Source of the DNA: Prado023 sp964638055
Lineage (GTDB): Bacteria > Actinomycetota > Actinomycetes > S36-B12 > CAIYMF01
Direction: 5' to 3'
Assembly (NCBI GenBank): GCA_964638055.1
Contig: CAZWXF010000050.1
Location: 1-20,096, forward strand
DNA: 20,096 nt
The notes under the pieces are model-generated. The model did no database searches. It was given only the letters and a program-made list of their open reading frames with translations, and was not told the origin of the DNA. Positions 1 to 8,018 of the stretch are shown here, piece after piece. Numbering within the stretch: position 1 is the stretch's first letter; the number at the start of each line of letters is the position of its first letter. Both the position numbers and the translations under genes were made by a program.

Positions 1-227
1 CCTTCGGTCTCGAAGTCGAAGAGCCCGGTGAAGACCACCCGCAGGATGTTGGCGCAGTACAGGTCGTAGCAGTCCGTCGGAGTCAGGTTCTCCGGGATCG
101 AGCTGCCCACAGAGAACCTGCCCCCATCGGGGGCGTCCCCGTCGTCACCGGACGAGCAGCCGGCCAGTATCAGCGCGCCGACTGCTCCCAGAGCTGCCAG
201 CCTGCGGCCACGGGTACGAGTGAACAT
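1..227 (-). CDS. ABC transporter solute-binding lipoprotein, family 5 (partial, N-terminus only)
   Basis: Seventy-five codons of the N-terminus are present and the rest lies beyond base 1. The protein opens with MFTRTRGRRLAALGAVGA and a hydrophobic stretch ending LILAGCSS, a clear lipobox with Cys at about residue 22, followed by a Gly/Asp-rich linker. The first folded residues (FSVGSSIPENLTPTDC, then a segment ending VVFTGLFDFETEG) resemble the start of the SBP_bac_5 domain (OppA/DppA/NikA family), where a 'pesLdP...vyegLf' pattern is conserved. It would be a lipid-anchored receptor delivering peptides or a similar ligand to an ABC importer whose permease and ATPase genes probably lie to the left. 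The ATG is supported by AGGGAG six bases upstream. Family assignment rests on a short segment; ligand unknown. Confidence 0.72.
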   Translation of the reverse strand, partial: MFTRTRGRRLAALGAVGALILAGCSSGDDGDAPDGGRFSVGSSIPENLTPTDCYDLYCANILRVVFTGLFDFETE

Positions 228-307
228 GAGGCTCCCTGTCACAGTCGGGTGGACGGCTCTGACGACCGACTGCATCGGGCATCTGCGTTCCATCGCGGTC
301 AATCGGA

Positions 308-313
308 ATCGTA
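308..313 (-). promoter_or_regulatory. Candidate -10 box for the solute-binding protein gene
   Basis: On the minus strand TACGAT lies within the AT-rich patch TATACGAT, in the typA-to-lipoprotein interval. It fits TANNNT, but no good -35 box is seen at 16-18 bases. The resulting 5' UTR would be about 75 bases. This is weak evidence from sequence only. Confidence 0.3.
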
Positions 314-316
314 TAT

Positions 317-330
317 CGCGCGGGAGCGCG
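317..330 (-). terminator. Short GC hairpin downstream of typA
   Basis: CGCGC-GGGA-GCGCG forms a 5-bp stem with a 4-base loop, 27 bases after the typA stop codon. There is no T-tract. It could act as a weak intrinsic terminator separating typA from the transporter gene. Confidence 0.35.
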
Positions 331-356
331 TCACTTGTGCCCCTCGTGCTACGTCT

Positions 357-2228
<1,872 letters not shown>

Positions 2229-2437
2229 TTCTCCTCGTTCCGGGACGGCGGTGCGGGATGATCCGCGCAGATGGACCCGCCGGCGCGCGATGGGCTGGCG
2301 GGGCCCGGCGATGATCCCACGCCGGACCGCCCTGCACCCAACCGTCGGGTGCCCGGGGCGTCCAGGGCGCTCGCCGAGACCCACTCACGCGGGAGCACCC
2401 GAGCTCCGTCGGCGACCGCGAAAGCCCGGCGCCTGTC

Positions 2438-2453
2438 TGAGTCGACCGGCTCA
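2438..2453 (-). terminator. Hairpin overlapping the stop codon of the PIG-L-like gene
   Basis: TGAGTC-GACC-GGCTCA gives a 6-bp stem (one G-T pair) with a 4-base loop. The TGA stop at 2451-2453 is in one arm. A 12-bp direct repeat, AGTCGACCGGCT, occurs at 2440-2451 and 2453-2464. No T-tract follows, so termination is only a possibility. Confidence 0.35.
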
Positions 2454-3353
2454 GTCGACCGGCTGGCCCCAGGTCAGGGCGAAGTACTCGCGGTCCCAGA
2501 AGCGGAAGTACGCCCAGGCCGGCAGGCGATCGGCCAGCGGGTAGGTGCGGCCGGCCAGCGCGGGACTCATCGTGCCGTGGGCGGCCAGCGCGCGGTCCTT
2601 GAAGGAAGCCATGTCGACGATGCGCACCGCAACGGTGGGGTCCGGTGCCGCCTCTGTGACCGTGGGCGCAGAGCGCAGCAGCCAGGTCCGCTCTGGCTGG
2701 CTGCGGGTGACGGCCCAGACCCGCCCTATGCCCGATCCCGACTCCTGGGCGACCTGGACGCTCGTGCCGGCCACCACCTGGGAGTCGGTGTCACCCCCGC
2801 GCAGGTCGGTGGCCGCGATGAGGATCGAGGGGCGGAAGTCTGCGACGGCTTCCTGGAGCTGGGCGCGCAGGGTGGCCGGGTCCGCGTCCAGCAGATGTCC
2901 GTCCGGGGTGTCCATCGAGGTGGTCTCGTCCACGCCGAGGGCGAGCCCGGCCCGCTGGGCCTCGGCGGCGCGCGCGGCGGCCAGATCCGTGCCGGGGAAG
3001 TCCCTGGGCTCCTGCGCCTCACCCCGGGTCATCGTCAGGAGCCTGACCTGGACACCGGAGGCGTCCAGGGCGGCAAGGGTGCCGGCCATCGGGACCTCCT
3101 GCCCGGGTCGGGCGAGGACGACGAGCGCGCGAGCCGGCATCCCGGTCGGGATGAGGCGGGCGGCTGCCACATCGGGGGCCGGCGTGCGGGTCACCACGAA
3201 ATGGGCGAGCACCACGGCCAGCAGGGTTGCCGATGCCAGCCAGAACAGCCACCGGATCGTCCGGCGCGTCCAGCCGAAGGGGCTCCGGCGCAACCGTTCG
3301 GGACGGGAGACGACCAGGCCCAGCGAGCGATCCGGTGCGAGTCGCTCGGCCAC
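2451..3353 (-). CDS. Membrane-anchored PIG-L/LmbE-like protein with degraded active site
   Basis: A 300-residue protein with an arginine-rich N-terminus, one membrane segment (about residues 34-54, ending LLAVVLAHFVV) and a presumably extracytoplasmic domain. The domain follows the PIG-L deacetylase layout: a strand ending in ARPGQE (81-86), then AGTLAALDASGVQVRLLTMTRGEA, a RPSILIAATDLRGGDTDS segment (174-191) and FKDRALAAHGTM (251-262). In active PIG-L/MshB enzymes the first motif reads A(H/R)PDDE and the second HPDH; here both aspartates of the first and both histidines of the second are gone, so zinc binding and deacetylase activity are unlikely. The start is uncertain: GTG at 3353 is favoured, while GTG 3386, GTG 3398 and TTG 3404 are in frame, and none has a good ribosome site. 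No function is claimed beyond fold family. Confidence 0.68.
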   Translation of the reverse strand: MAERLAPDRSLGLVVSRPERLRRSPFGWTRRTIRWLFWLASATLLAVVLAHFVVTRTPAPDVAAARLIPTGMPARALVVLARPGQEVPMAGTLAALDASGVQVRLLTMTRGEAQEPRDFPGTDLAAARAAEAQRAGLALGVDETTSMDTPDGHLLDADPATLRAQLQEAVADFRPSILIAATDLRGGDTDSQVVAGTSVQVAQESGSGIGRVWAVTRSQPERTWLLRSAPTVTEAAPDPTVAVRIVDMASFKDRALAAHGTMSPALAGRTYPLADRLPAWAYFRFWDREYFALTWGQPVD

Positions 3354-3502
3354 CCGGTCAGTGTGGCAACGTACAGCCCCGCGCACACTCAGCGACACGC
3401 GCAACAGCTGGGCGGGAGGCTCAGCGTGGTCCTGCCCGCTGACGCGAAGGACCTCGCCATGGGAGTGGGCTCAGAACGAGCGCGGTCGGTGGACCGCCCG
3501 GC

Positions 3503-5467
3503 TCACCAGATGACCACCCGATCCGCGGGGTCGCGCCACATCCCGTCCCCCGGCCGGACGTCGAAGGCCGCGACGAACTCGTCGAGGTTGGCCACGATGT
3601 TGCAGCGGAACTCCGGGGGAGAGTGCGGGTCGATCGTCAGCAGCCGGACGGACTCCTCCGGGCGCACCTTCGTGCGCCACGCCTGCGCCCAGCCCATGAA
3701 GAAGCGCTGCTCCCCGGTCAGGCCGTCGAGCACCGGCGCGGGCTTGTCCCTGAGGCTCAGCCGGTAGGCCTCGAGTGCGACCGCGATCCCGCCGAGGTCG
3801 CCGATGTTCTCACCGACCGTCAGAGCGCCGTTGACCGTGTGGTCGGGGACGCCCCGGGGAGCCAGGACGTCGAACTGCTTGATCAGGCGCCCGGCCAGCT
3901 CGTCGAAGCGCGCGCGATCCTGTTCGGTCCACCAGTCGACGAGGTTCCCAGCGCCGTCGTAGCGGGAGCCCTGGTCGTCGAATCCGTGGCCGATCTCGTG
4001 ACCGATGACGGCTCCGATGGCACCGTAGTTGACGGCGTCGTCCACGTCGGGATCGAAGAACGGCGGCTGGAGGATCGCAGCGGGGAAGACGATCTCGTTC
4101 ATGCCCGGGTTGTAGTAGGCGTTGACGGTCTGGGGGGTCATGAACCATTCGAGCCGATCGACCGGACCGCCCAGCTTCCCCCACTCCCGGCGAGCCTCGA
4201 ACAGGGCCGCTCGGCGCACGTTGCCCACAAGGTCGTCGGCGGAGATCTCCAGCGAGTCGTAGTCGCGCCAGCGGTCGGGGTAGCCGATCTTGGGCGTGAA
4301 GGCCGCGAGCTTGGCCAGGGCACGGTCGCGCGTCTCCCGCCCCATCCATGGCAGGACCTCGAGACGGGCGCCGTACGCTGCCACGAGGTTGTCGACGAGC
4401 TCGAGCATCCGCGACTTGGCCGAGGGCGGGAAGTGCTCGGCGACGTAGAGCTCGCCGACGGCCTCCCCCAGCGCACCCTCGACCAGGCCCACGCCTCGCT
4501 TCCATCGTTCCCGGAGCTCGGGCACGCCGGACAGCCTCGTTCCATAGAAGTCGAAGTTGGCCTGCACGATCTCGGCGTCCAGCAGGGATGCGGCGCGCCG
4601 GATGTGCGACCACGCCAGCCAGTCCCGCCAGTGGTCGATCGGATGCTCGGCAAGGAGCTTGGGCAGTGCGGCGACGAAGTCGGGCTGGCGCACCACAACC
4701 TCGCCGATGTGCTCGCCCGGGGCGCTCATCGCCAGCAGGAGCTGGCGCACGCCGCGATCGGCGGTGAGCGCGGGGAGATCGTCAACGTCCCGGCGGTTGT
4801 AGGTGCGGACAGCGTCGCGGCACTCGACATTGCTCCAGTGGTGCTCGGCGATGGCCGACTCCAGCTCCATGACGCGAGCCGCCGCCTCGTCGGCGCGCCC
4901 GGCATCGGGAGCCCAGCCGCCAAGCCGCAGCATCCGGCCCACGTGTCCGACGTAGTCCGCCCGGATCTCGGCGAACCCCTCCTGGTGGTAGTACGACTCG
5001 TCGGGCAGGCCGAGGCCGGACTGCTCCAGGTAGACGATGTAGCGCTCGGAGTCGTGGGCGTCGGTGTTCACGAACGGAGCCAGGAAGCCCGCCGCGCTGC
5101 CCTGCAGCTGCATCCGGGCCACGAGGTCGACCAGCTCGTCGACGGAGGCGAGGGCGCGGATGTCGGCAAGGTCTGCCGCGATCGGCTCCCGGCCGCGCGC
5201 CTCGACGCTGGCCTCATCCATGAAGGAGGCGTAGAGGGCACCGACCTTCGCCGCGACGGAGCCCGTGGCGCCATCGGCGGCCGCCGCCTCGATGATCCGG
5301 CGCACGTCCAGCTCGGCGGCGTCACGCAACGAGTGGAACACGCCATCGGCGGAGCGGTCTGCGGGGATCTCTGCCTGCGCGAGCCATGTGCCGTTGACGT
5401 GCCCGTACAGGTCGTCCTGCACGCGTACCGCCGGGTCGTTGTGCTGTCGGTCTATCCCTGAGCGCAC
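3503..5467 (-). CDS. M13 family zinc metallopeptidase (neprilysin/PepO type)
   Basis: A 654-residue metalloendopeptidase that hydrolyses oligopeptides. The zinc site is complete: HEIGH at 490-494, with the third ligand in GENIGDLGG (E553, D557 of the ExxxD motif). NAYYN (449-453), which binds substrate backbone in this family, is also intact, as is the C-terminal segment ending in VVIW. The N-terminal peptidase_M13_N domain starts almost at once (VQDDLYGHVNGTW). The GTG at 5467 has GAGGAGG four bases upstream, the best ribosome site in the area; the longer reading frame upstream lacks homology. No signal peptide or membrane segment is present, unlike mammalian relatives, so the enzyme is predicted cytoplasmic or exported by another route. 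The PIG-L-like gene follows 149 bases downstream. Confidence 0.93.
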   Translation of the reverse strand: MRSGIDRQHNDPAVRVQDDLYGHVNGTWLAQAEIPADRSADGVFHSLRDAAELDVRRIIEAAAADGATGSVAAKVGALYASFMDEASVEARGREPIAADLADIRALASVDELVDLVARMQLQGSAAGFLAPFVNTDAHDSERYIVYLEQSGLGLPDESYYHQEGFAEIRADYVGHVGRMLRLGGWAPDAGRADEAAARVMELESAIAEHHWSNVECRDAVRTYNRRDVDDLPALTADRGVRQLLLAMSAPGEHIGEVVVRQPDFVAALPKLLAEHPIDHWRDWLAWSHIRRAASLLDAEIVQANFDFYGTRLSGVPELRERWKRGVGLVEGALGEAVGELYVAEHFPPSAKSRMLELVDNLVAAYGARLEVLPWMGRETRDRALAKLAAFTPKIGYPDRWRDYDSLEISADDLVGNVRRAALFEARREWGKLGGPVDRLEWFMTPQTVNAYYNPGMNEIVFPAAILQPPFFDPDVDDAVNYGAIGAVIGHEIGHGFDDQGSRYDGAGNLVDWWTEQDRARFDELAGRLIKQFDVLAPRGVPDHTVNGALTVGENIGDLGGIAVALEAYRLSLRDKPAPVLDGLTGEQRFFMGWAQAWRTKVRPEESVRLLTIDPHSPPEFRCNIVANLDEFVAAFDVRPGDGMWRDPADRVVIW

Positions 5468-5605
5468 GAGGCCTCCTCGAGCCGTGGTTCGCCTGGCCGC
5501 CCGAAAGGGGGATGGCGCGATGCTGGGCAGTGCGGCGATTCTGCCACCAGCCCCTGACAGAGCGTGCGGGTCTCCCCACGCAGCGTCCCCTGGCACGCTG
5601 CACCG

Positions 5606-6373
5606 GTGACCGCACCGGACGCAGATCCCGATTCGCCCGCGAGCGGACCCGCGGCCGAGGTCCGGGCGCTGCTGGCCCCACACGCCGACGCGGCCGCAGC
5701 ACCGGCGATGACCGCCTACATGAAGGGGATCGCCCCCTTCTTGGGCATCACCGCGCCGACCCGCCGGTCGGCCACCCGCGCCTGGCTGCGTCAGTTCGAC
5801 CCAGGCCCAGGGGCCGGGGCCCTCCTTGCGGCCGCGAGGGAGCTCTCGGGCGCGCCCGAGCGCGAGTTCGCCTACGTCGCGATCGACCTGGCGGCGCGGT
5901 ATCGACACGCGCTGCCCGCCACCAGCCTCGCGGAGCTTCGCGAGCTTGCCCTGACGCGGCCGTGGTGGGACACCGTCGACGCCTGGGCCAGCGTGATCGG
6001 ACGGGCGGCGATCGAGCACACGCCCGGACATCGGCCCAACCATCATGACCTGAGCCGGGCCGAGCGACCGGAGGCGGTGGGATGGGACCCGACCGTCGCA
6101 GCCTGGGCCACGGACCCGCAGCTGTGGGCCCGGCGCATCGCGTTGGTCTTCCAGGTGGGCCGGGGGCCGGATGCGGACCTCGACCTGCTCTTCTCCGCCT
6201 GCCGGAGCAACCTCGGGGATCGGGACTTCTTCATCCGCAAGGGCATCGGCTGGGCGCTGCGCGACGCCGCGAGGTCACATCCCGACGCCGTGACGGCCTT
6301 CGTGCGGGCCCACCGCGACGAGCTGTCCACCCTGTCGTTCCGCGAGGCGACCAAGCACCTCTCGATCGACTGA
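5606..6373 (+). CDS. AlkD-type DNA alkylation repair glycosylase
   Basis: A 255-residue alpha-helical HEAT-repeat protein of the AlkD family, which excises N3- and N7-alkylated purines without flipping the base. Family motifs: MKGIAPFLGITAPTRR (39-54), RPWWDTVDAWASVIGRA (118-134), LWARRIALVFQ (173-183) and FFIRKGIGWALRD (208-220). The residues matching Bacillus cereus AlkD Trp109, Asp113, Arg148 and Trp187 appear as W121, D125, R177 and W216, so the active site looks intact. Between D125 and R177 there are about 17 more residues than in that protein. The GTG at 5606 was chosen because the homology begins shortly after it; there is no Shine-Dalgarno, but CACGCT six bases upstream could be a poor leaderless -10 box. 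It diverges from the M13 peptidase gene. Confidence 0.88.
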   Translation: MTAPDADPDSPASGPAAEVRALLAPHADAAAAPAMTAYMKGIAPFLGITAPTRRSATRAWLRQFDPGPGAGALLAAARELSGAPEREFAYVAIDLAARYRHALPATSLAELRELALTRPWWDTVDAWASVIGRAAIEHTPGHRPNHHDLSRAERPEAVGWDPTVAAWATDPQLWARRIALVFQVGRGPDADLDLLFSACRSNLGDRDFFIRKGIGWALRDAARSHPDAVTAFVRAHRDELSTLSFREATKHLSID

Positions 6374-6375
6374 GC

Positions 6376-6400
6376 CTCCTGGCCGCTGATCGCTCAGGAG
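6376..6400. terminator. Putative bidirectional terminator between alkD-like and DinB-fold genes
   Basis: CTCCTG and CAGGAG form a 6-bp stem with a 13-base loop in the 20-base interval between the two converging stop codons. There is no T-tract on either side. Confidence 0.4.
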
Positions 6401-6885
6401 CCGGCGAGCACGTCCCTGATCTGCTTGGCGTGCTCGATCGGATGGCGCCGGTACACGGCCACCCACAGCCTCAGGCTGAAATCGCCGGTGACGCTGTGGA
6501 GCCCGCTCCGGCCGAGGTCCTCGACCGTGATCGTGTCGAGCAGCTCCGCGCTGGCCCCCCGCACCGCCTCGATCAGGGCCAGCGAGCCCTGGACCGGACG
6601 GTCATAGGGCAGGACACGCGCCCAGTGAGCCTCGTCGAAGCCGAGGATGGGACTCCCCTGTGGCTCTGCCAGCAGCCTGCACAGCCGGAGGTAGGCCTCG
6701 GACTCCGCATCGGCAAGGTGATGGATGACCTTGCGCGGGGTCCAGTCGTCAGGGTCGGGTGGTTGGCGGTCGAGCTCGGACGGCCCGAGGCTGCGGGCCA
6801 GGGCGAGGAAGTCCCCGGTCGCGGCGCGGTAGGCCGCGATCCGCTCATCGAGCTGGGACTGATCGATCGGTGCGGGCTGGGCCAT
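6394..6885 (-). CDS. DinB-fold (DinB_2) family protein
   Basis: A 163-residue four-helix protein of the DinB/YfiT metal-binding superfamily, whose members include thiol-dependent transferases and hydrolases. Visible signatures are DDWTPRKVIHHLADAE (46-61) and HPIEHAKQI (148-156); His56, His148 and His152 are the likely metal-ligand triad. The chemistry of this member cannot be told from sequence; a mycothiol-dependent role is a reasonable guess for an actinobacterium but is only inference. The ATG is preceded by GAGGAG four bases upstream, which overlaps the end of the SGNH hydrolase gene (8 bases between the two), so the pair is probably one transcript. Confidence 0.8.
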   Translation of the reverse strand: MAQPAPIDQSQLDERIAAYRAATGDFLALARSLGPSELDRQPPDPDDWTPRKVIHHLADAESEAYLRLCRLLAEPQGSPILGFDEAHWARVLPYDRPVQGSLALIEAVRGASAELLDTITVEDLGRSGLHSVTGDFSLRLWVAVYRRHPIEHAKQIRDVLAGS

Positions 6886-6893
6886 GGAGCTCC

Positions 6894-7847
6894 TCAGTCA
6901 GTCGGCAGGGCGGCGGCATAGACCGCGGAGGCCAGTCTGGCCTGCCCGGCCGGGGATGGATGGAAGTAGTCGATCGTCGACAGGTCCGCAAGGGTGAATC
7001 GCGAGTCGGTGACAGCCCTGCCATCGAAGCGGCAGGTGGTGGCGGAGCCCACAGCGGTGATCGCTCGGCACTCCGCGGCCAGGATCCGGTCGTACGCGGC
7101 GACGCGCGCGCGGACCTGATCGCGGCGCGCCTCGTCCGGGGCTGCGCGGGAAAGGGGATCCGCCAGCATCGACTGGCAGATGCCAAAGGCGGTCCAGGTG
7201 GCGACAGCGGCCGATGACTCCGCACCGATCTGCCACAGCCGGTGGAGGTCGGGCACGGAGGCCACGACGATCGTCCCGACGCCTGCACGGGCGATGGCAG
7301 CCAGCCCCGCCCGAGCGGCGGCGCGGAAGCTGTCGACCGATGTCATGCCGGCCACGGTCGAGGTGCACGCGTCGTTGGCGCCGATCAGCACCGTGACCAG
7401 ATCGGTGCCCGCCGGCAGGCCTGCCGCCTGTCCGGCGAGATCGCGGATCCGGGCGCCGGGAACTGCCAGGTTCGTCGCCCGCAGGTTCGGCTGGCCGGCC
7501 CGCAGGCGGGTGAGCACCGAGTTGACCCCAGGGTCGGTGCCGGTGCTCCACGAGTACTCCGGCTGTGCCAGGAGGGGCTGGGTCGCGTTGACGGCAGCCG
7601 TGATGGAGTCGCCGAGGGCAGCCATCGCCGGCGACCCTCCGGAGGGGGCGCTGCCCGCCCCGGTCGCGCCGGGGCCGCTCGATGCGGGCGTGGGCTGGAT
7701 CGGGGTCGTCGTCGCCAGCGAGGCGTCCGGGGAGGCCGACGTGACCGTGCTCGGCTCGTCGACCGGGGCCTCCTGGGTGCAGGACCCGGTCACCGCCACG
7801 ATCATCAGGACGCCCAGCGCCACGAGCGCGCGCCGTCTGGCTGACAT
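6894..7847 (-). CDS. Secreted SGNH/GDSL hydrolase, probable lipoprotein
   Basis: A 317-residue exported esterase-like hydrolase. The N-terminus has basic residues (MSARRR), a hydrophobic core and a Cys at 23 in VTGSC, a plausible but non-standard lipobox. A Ser/Thr/Pro-rich linker (about 30-72) leads to the SGNH domain: block I GDSIT with nucleophile S81, block II NLAVPGA with G131, block III GANDA with N158, and block V DYFHP with D293 and H296. All four catalytic-site blocks are intact. Cysteines at 161 and later positions suit disulfides outside the cell, as in SGNH lipases of Streptomyces. The ATG at 7847 has GGGGAG two to three bases upstream. It is divergent from the EEP-family gene; the substrate could be a lipid, acetylated sugar or xenobiotic ester. 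Confidence 0.88.
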   Translation of the reverse strand: MSARRRALVALGVLMIVAVTGSCTQEAPVDEPSTVTSASPDASLATTTPIQPTPASSGPGATGAGSAPSGGSPAMAALGDSITAAVNATQPLLAQPEYSWSTGTDPGVNSVLTRLRAGQPNLRATNLAVPGARIRDLAGQAAGLPAGTDLVTVLIGANDACTSTVAGMTSVDSFRAAARAGLAAIARAGVGTIVVASVPDLHRLWQIGAESSAAVATWTAFGICQSMLADPLSRAAPDEARRDQVRARVAAYDRILAAECRAITAVGSATTCRFDGRAVTDSRFTLADLSTIDYFHPSPAGQARLASAVYAAALPTD

Positions 7848-7848
7848 G

Positions 7849-7875
7849 GCTCCCCGATCCGGTGCTCCCCGATCC
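7849..7875 (-). repeat. Direct duplication of a 12-bp ribosome-site segment
   Basis: On the minus strand GGATCGGGGAGC occurs twice (7864-7875 and 7849-7860) with a 15-base period, directly before the SGNH hydrolase ATG. Each copy carries GGGGAG, so the leader has two potential ribosome-binding sites; only the proximal copy is placed to serve the annotated start. Confidence 0.8.
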
Positions 7876-7884
7876 TGGCCTGCG

Positions 7885-7890
7885 ATCCTA
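7885..7890 (-). promoter_or_regulatory. Candidate -10 box for the SGNH hydrolase gene
   Basis: TAGGAT on the minus strand matches TANNNT and lies 37 bases before the ATG, giving a leader of about 30 bases that contains the duplicated ribosome site. No strong -35 box is visible. Confidence 0.4.
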
Positions 7891-7964
7891 TTCCGGGACC
7901 CCGGTTGGTGCTGGGGGACCGCAGCCGGGCTCGTGCCGGCGCACCCGAAACCGGCGGGGTGGTC

Positions 7965-7970
7965 TAACTT
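7965..7970 (+). promoter_or_regulatory. Candidate -10 box for a leaderless mini-ORF and the EEP-family gene
   Basis: TAACTT fits TANNNT and is followed by six bases and then a GTG at 7977, the same geometry seen at several other starts in this window. Transcription would begin at or next to that GTG. A -35 box resembling TTGACA is not evident. Confidence 0.5.
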
Positions 7971-7976
7971 CGAAGC

Positions 7977-8018
7977 GTGGAGGTCACCTGCATCCTGGGT
8001 CGGCGGGGAACCTCGTGA
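7977..8018 (+). CDS. Putative leaderless 13-codon upstream ORF
   Basis: GTG at 7977 opens a 13-residue frame reading (M/V)EVTCILGRRGTS, stopping at TGA 8016-8018. That TGA overlaps the GTG start of the EEP-family gene at 8015-8017 (a GTGA junction), and the frame begins six bases after a TAACTT -10-like box. This arrangement would let ribosomes load directly on the 5' end of the mRNA and re-initiate on the main gene. A single Cys codon is present at position 5. It may be a regulatory or coupling peptide rather than a functional product. The evidence is geometry only; no conservation could be checked. Confidence 0.45.
   Translation: MEVTCILGRRGTS

Noticed and set aside
2229..2384. Longer TypA starting at the ATG at 2384.
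   Set aside because: The additional 52 residues are Arg/Pro/Gly-rich without homology to TypA, whose conserved N-terminus begins right after the GTG at 2228.
5468..6046. Longer M13 peptidase start, up to 193 residues upstream.
   Set aside because: The extension is antisense to the alkD-like gene and lacks family sequence; GTG 5467 has an ideal GAGGAGG site.
6898..7551. Alternative minus-strand frame of 217 codons inside the SGNH hydrolase gene.
   Set aside because: It is a shifted-frame shadow; the SGNH catalytic blocks are all in the annotated frame.
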